From assembly GCA_014377495.1 (NCBI GenBank), contig JACMPN010000108.1, positions 1-10,053 on the forward strand: DNA of 10,053 nucleotides, given 5' to 3'. Positions 1 through 5,577 of this stretch are shown piece by piece (the stretch's first letter is position 1; every line of letters begins with the position of its first letter). The stretch comes from Candidatus Sericytochromatia bacterium. Lineage in GTDB: Bacteria; Cyanobacteriota; Sericytochromatia; JACMPN01. The position numbers and the translations under genes are program-made. The notes beneath the pieces were generated by a model that saw nothing but the letters and a program-made list of their open reading frames with translations, was not told the origin of the DNA and searched no databases.

Positions 1-378
1 ATCGCCGGCGGTGTGCAGGATGCCGATGGCGCCCATCTGGCGGCCGTCCGGGGCGGTCAGGGGGGAGACGGTGATCGTGACGGGGACCTGCGACCCGTCC
101 GGCCGCTCGACGATCGCCGCCAGCCGGGCCACGGTCGGCTCGCCGCGGACCAGGCGGGCCATCGGGGTCTCATCCGGGGGGATCAGCCGGCCGTCGGCAT
201 CGAGCAGACGCAGGGCGCCACAGTACCGGATCCCCGCGTCGAGACTGGGCATCCGCCCCCAGAGGGTGGCGGCGACGTCGTTGTAGAGCAGGATCGTCCC
301 CGTCGGGGCGGCGCAGACATAGGCAGCCGCCGGCAACAGGGCCAAAAGCGGTGCGGCGATGTCTTGACCGGTCAACAT
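1..378 (-). CDS. PAS-domain sensor protein, N-terminal part (cut by window edge)
   Basis: Reading leftward from the ATG at 378-376, the frame stays open for 126 codons to the window edge, so only the N-terminus is seen. It begins MLTGQDIAAPLLALLPAAAY. Residues about 10-126 look like one PAS domain: an early 'P-A-A-A-Y-V' strand, then 'G-T-I-L-L-Y-N' followed by 'A-A-x-L-W-G-R' (about 28-43), a 'RYCG..RLLDADG' stretch (about 51-63) and a closing 'DGRQMGAIGILHTAG' strand. PAS domains of this kind bind small ligands or cofactors and usually sit in front of a histidine kinase or GGDEF module, which would lie beyond position 1. There is no signal peptide or membrane helix, so it is probably cytoplasmic. 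The next in-frame codon upstream that matters is a stop near 426, and no strong Shine-Dalgarno is visible. It points the same way as the channel gene at 699-1469, but 320 bases separate them. The PAS call is good; the output domain is unknown. Confidence 0.75.
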   Translation of the reverse strand, partial: MLTGQDIAAPLLALLPAAAYVCAAPTGTILLYNDVAATLWGRMPSLDAGIRYCGALRLLDADGRLIPPDETPMARLVRGEPTVARLAAIVERPDGSQVPVTITVSPLTAPDGRQMGAIGILHTAGD

Positions 379-698
379 GACGGATACGGCAACTTTCTGG
401 GATCCGCCGGACGGCTGCGGGTCTCACAATTGTACATAACAAACTGTGTCCGGGCCCAGGCTCTGCCGCATAAATTTGGCCGGATCATCATCCGGTGGCC
501 CAAAATCACGGCGAAATCACGTGTGCTGCCGGTTATTCCGGCGGACTGTCGCCGGATCAACCGCCTCGGCGCCAGTGGCCCCTGCCGGGACGTGGGCATC
601 ATCCCTGGCCTGGCAGGCTCTTTAATAGGCTTTTTCCGCTATTCAGCGGGAATTATGTGGTCATATCGCTATAAATTGATCACGCTGCCTTCCGGGGG
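379..698. other. Gene-free region with overlapping small hairpins
   Basis: No credible coding frame is seen here. The stretch lies between the end of the channel gene and the start of the PAS gene, both on the minus strand, so it should hold the PAS gene's promoter and leader. Visible structure: CCGGAT-CATC-ATCCGG at 480-495; GCCGG-TTATT-CCGGC at 528-542; and CCGGCG-GACTGT-CGCCGG at 538-555. The last two share the bases 538-542 and cannot form together. GCCGGATCA occurs twice as a direct repeat (479-487 and 551-559). An 8-bp palindrome ACAATTGT lies at 426-433. Bases about 620-680 are clearly AT-richer than the rest of the window. I could not pick out a convincing -35/-10 pair on the minus strand. 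Confidence 0.5.
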
Positions 699-1469
699 TC
701 ATGAGGCGGCAGGGGGGAGGGCGTCGGGCTCGGTGGCCGGTTCCGGCGGGGCGGGGCCCGGGGGAGGCCGGTGCCAGGGGCCGATCCGGATGCGCCGGGG
801 CCCGGATTTGACGGTTTCCGGCGGGGGGCGGTAATCGTAGCTGATCACGGCCCAGACCGGCAGCAGAGCGGCACAGAGAACGACGCTGGCATAGGGGTTG
901 GCGACGGCCACCCCCATCGCCATCAGGTAGAGCGGCAAGGCGGCCAGCAGGGTGCGGGTGATCCGCCGGGCATGGCGCTCGCTGATGTGGGCGTGGAGCA
1001 GGCGCTTGTGATGGGCCGAGGCCAGCCAGAGCAGCAGGTAGGCGATGTTGATCAGGGCAAAGGTGCCCGCATACAGCCCGGCGGCCATCTGGGCGGCCGG
1101 CGTCGTCAGGAAGTTGGCGAGGCAGGCCGTGGAAAACGGCACGGCCGTGATCAGCATCAGCAGCAGGCCGTTGGCCATCATGAACGCCGTGTCGGTGCGC
1201 CGGGTCTGCTTGAGGATGCCGTGGTGGTTGATCCACATGATCAGGATCGTGGCAAAGCTGGTCACGAAGGCGACGTACGAGGGCCACAGGGCGAGGATGC
1301 CCCGCCAGAACCCCTCGGCCGTGACGGGGTTCAGGTGGGGGACTTTCAGCTCCAGGCCGAGCAGGGTGATGGCGATCGCAAAGACGGCATCGCTGAACGC
1401 CTCCACCCGCACCGTCTCGTTGACCGGTTCTTCCGGATTCGAGCCGGGCAGCACGTTGCCCTCGGTCAT
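699..1469 (-). CDS. TMEM175 family potassium channel (DUF1211)
   Basis: A 256-residue membrane protein of the prokaryotic TMEM175 family, which forms tetrameric K+-permeable channels. The family signature R-x-x-x-F-S-D-A-V is present as R21 to V29 at the start of helix 1, followed by 'AIAITLLGLEL'. Six hydrophobic segments can be seen at about 25-42, 58-82, 97-117, 127-150, 172-190 and 193-212. The 'MWINHHGIL' motif (W79, N81, H82, H83) that usually follows helix 2 is present. After helix 6 comes a proline-rich tail (215-256) which is probably unstructured and poorly conserved. The ATG at 1469-1467 was chosen because GGGAGG lies about 8 bases before it and the protein then starts just ahead of the conserved motif; an in-frame start 30 codons further upstream has no such site and adds a family-atypical extension. 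It is divergent from the hybrid kinase at 1674. Likely role is resting K+ flux or membrane potential; specificity is inferred from the family. Confidence 0.9.
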   Translation of the reverse strand: MTEGNVLPGSNPEEPVNETVRVEAFSDAVFAIAITLLGLELKVPHLNPVTAEGFWRGILALWPSYVAFVTSFATILIMWINHHGILKQTRRTDTAFMMANGLLLMLITAVPFSTACLANFLTTPAAQMAAGLYAGTFALINIAYLLLWLASAHHKRLLHAHISERHARRITRTLLAALPLYLMAMGVAVANPYASVVLCAALLPVWAVISYDYRPPPETVKSGPRRIRIGPWHRPPPGPAPPEPATEPDALPPAAS

Positions 1470-1673
1470 CGGCTCGCCCTCCCGCCCGCGGTCACTAGAC
1501 GCCCGCGGGAGGCCGTCCGGCGAGGCCCGGTTTGGCCAGAAAAGGGCACAGACCGACATCGGGCGGCGCCCCGCCCCCCCCTTTCACAAACACGAAACAT
1601 CGTGAAGAATTAAGTGCAGTGCTCGCAGAGCCCGGTCAGACGGGTGGCTCCCGCGGGCGGAGACGGGGACATC
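1470..1673. promoter_or_regulatory. Divergent intergenic region between channel and hybrid kinase genes
   Basis: This 204-base gap must contain the start signals of both divergent genes. For the channel there is a good Shine-Dalgarno (GGGAGG on the minus strand, about 1477-1482). For the kinase there is GGGGAC just before the ATG at 1674. A spaced inverted repeat, TTCAC (1583-1587) and GTGAA (1602-1606), could be an operator half-site pair. A run of eight C occurs at 1574-1581. No convincing sigma-70 box pair was found on either strand, so the promoters themselves are not assigned. Confidence 0.35.
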
Positions 1674-1790
1674 ATGCTCGATTCGCTGCCGCACCGCTTT
1701 GCCGACCACGGGTTCATGCCGCATGGCCACTGCTAACTCTGGGAGCCGGCCCTGATCTGGCTCCATGGTGCCTCCGACGGCCTGATCGGC
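1674..1790 (+). pseudogene. Severed N-terminus of the ethylene-receptor-like sensor domain
   Basis: The ATG at 1674 follows a GGGGAC ribosome-binding-like site and opens the frame of the hybrid kinase: MLDSLPHRFADHGFMPHGHC, then TAA at 1734-1736, then LWEPALIWLHGASDGLIG leading straight into the long open frame at 1791. From memory, bacterial ethylene-receptor-like kinases carry 'FMPHGHCYLW..LLWLH..SDxLIALAY' at this place. The reading frame and motif order are therefore intact, and the TAA sits where a Tyr codon (TAC or TAT) is expected. A single base change explains it. TAA also terminates the response regulator gene in this window (8119-8121), so it is not a reassigned codon here. The break is either a true nonsense mutation or a sequencing error; only reads or a second strain would tell. 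Confidence 0.75.
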
Positions 1791-4157
1791 GTGGCTTACC
1801 TGGCGATCTCGTCGACCCTGGCCTACCTCGTCTGGCGGATCCGGGACCTGCCCTTGCGGCGGCTCTACGTGGCCTTCGGCATCGTCATCATCGCCGGCGG
1901 CATGACCCACTTTTTCAGCGTCTGGACCCTGTGGCACCCGGATTACTGGCTCGACGGCATCGTCAAGGCGATCACGGCGGTGGCCTCGGTCGGCACGGCG
2001 CTGCTGATGGCCAGCCTCGTGCCCAAGGCGCTGGCCATGGTCCAGGGGGCCCGGCTGGCAGAGGAACGGGCCACCGCCCTGGCGACGGCCTACGAGGCAT
2101 TGGGCACCCTGCATGAACGCATGCGGCAGGTCGACGCCAACCGGACGCAGTTCTTCGCCAACGTCAGCCACGAGCTGCGCACGCCGCTGGCCCTGATTTT
2201 GGGCCATGTCGACCGTTTGGCGGCGCGCCCGGACGCGCTGACGGCGACCGAGGCCCGGCAGGATCTGGCGGTCGTGCAGCGCAATGCCCATTCGCTGCTC
2301 AAGCACGTCAACGACCTCCTGGAGGTGGCCAAGCTGGAAGCGGGCCAGACGGCAATCAGCGTCGCCACGACGGACTTGTCCGGCCTGCTGCACCGTCTCG
2401 GCAGCTACTTCGACGGCATTGCGGGCGAGCGGCAGGTCGATTTGCAGATCACCGCCCCGGACCGGCTGCTGGCCGTCGTCGATAGCGGCAGGATCGAGCG
2501 GATCCTGCTCAACCTGCTGAGCAACGCCTTCAAGTTCACCCCGGCCGGTGGCCGGATCGCCTGCACGCTGCATCAGGTGGAGGCGTCCGCCGGGCGGCAG
2601 GCCGTCCTGACCGTCGCCGACAGCGGGCCCGGTATCCCGGCCGCCCAGCGTGATGCCGTTTTTGAGCGGTTTTTCCAGGTGGCCGACAGCAGTACCCGGG
2701 TGCATGCCGGCACGGGGCTGGGGCTGGCCATCGTCCAGGACCTCGTCACGCTTCATGGCGGCACGATCACGGTGGCGGAGGCGGACCTGGGCGGAGCCCT
2801 GTTCGTCGTCACCCTCCCGGTGGGGGCGCCAGACGCCGCCGCCGGCCCCGCTGCTGCCGGTCTGCCGGCGGCTCTGGTCCGCCAGACGGTGGCGGACCTG
2901 CAGCCGGTGTTTATCGAGGTGGGGCCTGGCCTGGCCGAGCTGATGGCCGATCGTCCGCTGGCGCTGGTGGTCGAGGACAACCGGGAAATGAACCGCTTCA
3001 TCGCCGAGACGCTCGCCGCCGACTTCCGGACGGAATCGGCCTTTGACGGGGCGGAGGGCCTGGCAAAGGCGCTCGCCCTGCATCCCGATGTGATCATCAC
3101 GGACGTGATGATGCCGGCGATGAGCGGCGCCCAGCTCACCCGGCAGGTGCGCCGGCATCCCGAGTTGGCCGCCGTGCCGATCATCGTGCTCACCGCCAAG
3201 GCGGACGACACCCTGCGGCTCGAACTGCTGGCAGAAGGGGCCCAGGACTACCTCCTCAAGCCGTTTGCCGCCGATGAAGTCCGCCTGCGGGTCGGCAATC
3301 TGGTCAGCATGAAACGCACGCGTGATCTGCTGCAGGGCGTCGTCTCCAGCCAGCAGCAGGATCTGGCGACCCTGGCCGGTGAGATCGTCCGGCGCAACCG
3401 GGACCTGCAGGCGGCCTGCGAGTCGCTGGAGGTGGCCCGGGACCGGGCCGAGCAGGCCACCCGGGTCCGGGGCACGTTCCTCAGCCTCGTCTCACATGAG
3501 CTGCGTAGTCCGCTCACCGCCCTGTGCCTGCACATGCAGCGCCTCGTCCGCGAGACGGCCGAGCTATCGCCCCGGCATCAGCTGATCGTGCCCAAGATGC
3601 TGTCGGCGGCGGATCGTCTGCAGCAGATGATCGAGTCCCTGTTGGAGTACACCCGCATCGAAAGCGGCAAGCTGATCACCCATCCGGAGCCTGTCGATCT
3701 GCGGGCGGTGGCCGGCGAGGTCATCGGCGAACTGCGGGCCCAGGCCGATTTCCGCCAGCTGACCCTGGTCCTGACGGACGGACCGCCGCTGCCGGCGCTG
3801 TATACCGATCCCCGCCTCGTCCGTCTGATCCTCGCCAACCTCGTCGACAACGCCCTGAAGTACACGGATGCCGGCACGGTGGTGGTGACGCTGTCGGAGG
3901 GCCCCGCCTCCCAGCGGATCACGGTGGCGGATCCGGGGCGCGGCATCCCGGCCGACCAGCTGCAACGCATTTTCGAGCCTTTCGAGCAGGTCGAGACGGT
4001 CCGGCGCAAGCACACGCCGGGCTTTGGGCTCGGGCTCTCCCTCGTCCGCGAGGTCATCGTCATTTTGGGCGGGCGGATCCACGTGGAGCCGACCGAAGGC
4101 CGGGGCAGCGTCTTCACCGTCAGCCTGCCGGACATGGCCGGGTCACCGGAAACCTGA
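1791..4157 (+). CDS. Hybrid histidine kinase: sensor - kinase - receiver - kinase
   Basis: A 788-residue open frame, starting at GTG 1791 only because the in-frame TAA at 1734 blocks the natural start at 1674. No Shine-Dalgarno precedes this GTG and it cuts into membrane helix 1. Residues 1-85 are the rest of a three-helix ethylene-receptor-like sensor ('VAYLAIS', 'WTLWHPDYW'). In plant ETR1, Cys65 and His69 bind copper; here His40 is kept but the Cys position is Gly36. First transmitter: H-box His127 in 'NVSHELRTPL', N-box about 235-250, 'VADSGPGIP' with Asp277, and 'GTGLGLAI' from Gly307. Receiver, about 388-510: acidic 'VEDN', phospho-acceptor Asp438 in 'IITDVMMP', Lys490 in 'LLKPF'. Second transmitter: His569 in 'LVSHELRSPL', N-box about 679-692, 'VADPGRGIP' and 'GFGLGLSL'. 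There is no DNA-binding domain, so output must go through another protein. All catalytic residues look intact, so the kinase part may still work. Confidence 0.88.
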   Translation: MAYLAISSTLAYLVWRIRDLPLRRLYVAFGIVIIAGGMTHFFSVWTLWHPDYWLDGIVKAITAVASVGTALLMASLVPKALAMVQGARLAEERATALATAYEALGTLHERMRQVDANRTQFFANVSHELRTPLALILGHVDRLAARPDALTATEARQDLAVVQRNAHSLLKHVNDLLEVAKLEAGQTAISVATTDLSGLLHRLGSYFDGIAGERQVDLQITAPDRLLAVVDSGRIERILLNLLSNAFKFTPAGGRIACTLHQVEASAGRQAVLTVADSGPGIPAAQRDAVFERFFQVADSSTRVHAGTGLGLAIVQDLVTLHGGTITVAEADLGGALFVVTLPVGAPDAAAGPAAAGLPAALVRQTVADLQPVFIEVGPGLAELMADRPLALVVEDNREMNRFIAETLAADFRTESAFDGAEGLAKALALHPDVIITDVMMPAMSGAQLTRQVRRHPELAAVPIIVLTAKADDTLRLELLAEGAQDYLLKPFAADEVRLRVGNLVSMKRTRDLLQGVVSSQQQDLATLAGEIVRRNRDLQAACESLEVARDRAEQATRVRGTFLSLVSHELRSPLTALCLHMQRLVRETAELSPRHQLIVPKMLSAADRLQQMIESLLEYTRIESGKLITHPEPVDLRAVAGEVIGELRAQADFRQLTLVLTDGPPLPALYTDPRLVRLILANLVDNALKYTDAGTVVVTLSEGPASQRITVADPGRGIPADQLQRIFEPFEQVETVRRKHTPGFGLGLSLVREVIVILGGRIHVEPTEGRGSVFTVSLPDMAGSPET

Positions 4158-4195
4158 CGGTGGCATGGCGCCAAATAAGGCAAGGATTTCTACAG

Positions 4196-4318
4196 GGGTT
4201 CGTCTGAGAGCCGCTTAGGCGGGCCGAGTGCTAGGAGGCGCGTGACGACAGCGCCTAATGGCGCTTAGGAAGGCCCGACAACGCAATCGGTCTGCCTAAG
4301 CGGCTCTCAGACGAACCC
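4196..4318. repeat. 123-bp element with perfect 25-bp terminal inverted repeats
   Basis: Bases 4196-4220 are an exact reverse complement of 4294-4318; each arm begins GGGTTCGTCTGAGAG and ends CCGCTTAGGC. The 73-base centre is itself partly self-complementary: GGGCC (4221-4225) with GGCCC (4272-4276), AGGCGC (4236-4241) with GCGCCT (4251-4256), and CCTAA (4254-4258) with TTAGG (4265-4269). The octamer CGCTTAGG occurs in the left arm, in the centre (4262-4269) and inverted in the right arm. The element fills the gap between two convergent genes and its right arm touches the stop codon of the 4319-5182 gene. There is no T-run, so it is not a standard terminator, although so long a hairpin could still stop or stabilise transcripts from both sides. 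A small non-autonomous transposable element is the other option; I see no clear target duplication. Confidence 0.8.
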
Positions 4319-5182
4319 TCAGGACCAGGGACCGGTCAGGGCAAAGCGACAGAGGACGGCGGACAGGGCGGGATCGTCGGGATCGGTGACCAGGTAGCCG
4401 CTGCGGCCGCCGGGATCGAGGGCGATGCCCTCGACCTTGCGGGTGGACGGCTGGCCGTCGGGCTCCGTCAAGGGGGCCCAGCGGCCGTGCGTGTCGGTGA
4501 GGATGCCGATGGCCATGGCGACGATGGGGCCGTCGTCGATGGCGTTGGGCGTGTCTTCGGCGACGGCGGTATAGAGGGTGTGGCCGGCCCCGTCAATCGT
4601 CGCATCGGTCAGGGTCAGCGGGACACCGGCCACGGTCCCCAGGTCGAGGCGGACGACGGCCGTCACCGAAATCGGGCCGCCGGTGGGGGCCGTCCAGGGG
4701 AGTTCGATGCTGGCGCTCGGCTGGCTGGCGGCGCCCCGGTGGAACAGGCGCAAGGTCTCGTCTTGGCGCACGGCCCCTTCCAGATTTGGCGTGTGGCCCA
4801 GGGCTTCGGCCACGGCCGCGTACAGGTCGTCGCCGTCCGCCACGCTGAATTGGCCGTCGTTGGGGTCCAGGACGGCGATCCTCCGGCGGTCCGGGGTCGA
4901 GCCGGAGCCGAGGATGACAATGGCCCCGTCCGGACCGGCCACCGCCAGTTCGAAATCAGGCTTGGTGGCCTTGGACATGGCCGTGCCCTGACTCTTTCTA
5001 AGGCCCAGCGTCTGGATCGTCCCTGTGGCCATGTCCAACAGGATGACGGCCAAGGCGTCATCTTGGACGATCAGCAGCCGGTCGTGGCGCCGGATCAGGG
5101 CGGAGCCGGCCCGCACGCCGGGGAGCGGCCAGCAGGCGGTGATATGGGCGGCCAGGGCGGGGTCCGGGCAGGATTTGAACAT
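4319..5182 (-). CDS. DUF6929-like protein (probable beta-propeller-like, function unknown)
   Basis: A 287-residue protein starting at the ATG 5182-5180 and ending at TGA next to the inverted-repeat element. Features recalled from DUF6929 proteins are 'KPDFELA' (74-80), 'LGSGSTPDRRR' (91-101), 'LRLFHRG' (144-150), 'GVPLTLTDATI' (186-196), 'TAVAEDT' (205-211), 'DDGPIVAMAIGI' (216-227) and 'KVEGIALDP' (249-257). The alternating short strands and turn-rich segments suggest a repeated beta-sheet or propeller fold. The late 'KVEGI' motif with a closing 'LCRFALTG' strand is typical. No signal peptide or membrane helix is seen, so it is expected in the cytoplasm. No enzyme residues can be named. It converges on the hybrid kinase and diverges from the triple-GAF kinase, so it is transcribed alone. 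The Shine-Dalgarno is weak (TGAGA). The family assignment is from memory of motifs; biochemical function is unknown. Confidence 0.7.
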   Translation of the reverse strand: MFKSCPDPALAAHITACWPLPGVRAGSALIRRHDRLLIVQDDALAVILLDMATGTIQTLGLRKSQGTAMSKATKPDFELAVAGPDGAIVILGSGSTPDRRRIAVLDPNDGQFSVADGDDLYAAVAEALGHTPNLEGAVRQDETLRLFHRGAASQPSASIELPWTAPTGGPISVTAVVRLDLGTVAGVPLTLTDATIDGAGHTLYTAVAEDTPNAIDDGPIVAMAIGILTDTHGRWAPLTEPDGQPSTRKVEGIALDPGGRSGYLVTDPDDPALSAVLCRFALTGPWS

Positions 5183-5577
5183 CGTGGTCTCATCAGGTCG
5201 GCGGTATGGGGTGGTATAGCCTGCCCGCCGCCGATGGGCAAGGCGGGACGGGCCCGACGCTCACGCCGCAGCCGGTCGCTCTGTCCTAATGTCGCCTGCG
5301 GGCAGGATGAACGAGAAGGGGCTGCCCAAGCCGGGCCGGCCGTCAGGCAGCCAGGGTGCCGGGTTCGGGTCATTATGCACCAGGTTGCAGGGGCGTTTAG
5401 AGCTCGGGATGCCAGTGGGCCGGTAGGGGCATGCGCACGGTCACCGGTGTCCGGACGACGGCAAAAAATGTGTCGCCGATCGGGCGGCCCTTATAGACTG
5501 GGTGGGACGGACGCCGAGCCCCTGTGCCTGACGGCGTCACTGGACCCGGCGGGCTGCCCGGTCGGATAGGCTCTGAT
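5183..5577. other. Divergent gene-free region before the triple-GAF kinase
   Basis: These 395 bases separate the divergent DUF6929-like gene and the triple-GAF kinase gene. Apart from the possible minus-strand promoter near 5213-5241, there is an inverted repeat CCCGCC/GGCGGG around 5224-5247. A TATAGA box at 5492-5497 could be the kinase -10, but no acceptable -35 lies 16-18 bases before it. A 39-codon ATG frame at 5307 has no usable ribosome site and no recognisable sequence, so I do not call it. Nothing else was seen. Confidence 0.4.
5213..5241 (-). promoter_or_regulatory. Possible sigma-70 promoter for the DUF6929-like gene
   Basis: On the minus strand TTGCCC (5241-5236) and TATACC (5218-5213) are separated by exactly 17 bases. 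Each box matches four of six consensus positions. Transcription would start near 5206, leaving a leader of about 24 bases before the ATG at 5182. Plausible but only moderately strong in GC-rich DNA. Confidence 0.35.

Noticed and set aside
1734..1736. Recoding of TAA as an amino acid
   Set aside because: No bacterial code with TAA as sense is established for such genomes, TAA ends the response regulator gene here, and selenocysteine or pyrrolysine use TGA or TAG.
1584..3158. Long minus-strand open frame opposite the hybrid kinase (524 codons)
   Set aside because: It is the GC-rich shadow of a well-defined kinase frame; its translation is low-complexity, rich in Arg, Gly and Gln, and has no recognisable domain.
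4196..4318. Integron attC site
   Set aside because: The arms are a perfect 25-bp repeat and lack the GTTRRRY/RYYYAAC core; there is no cassette or integrase nearby.
5307..5426. Short ATG frame of 39 codons in the divergent gap
   Set aside because: The only purine-rich stretch touches the ATG too closely to serve as a ribosome site, and the product has no recognisable pattern.
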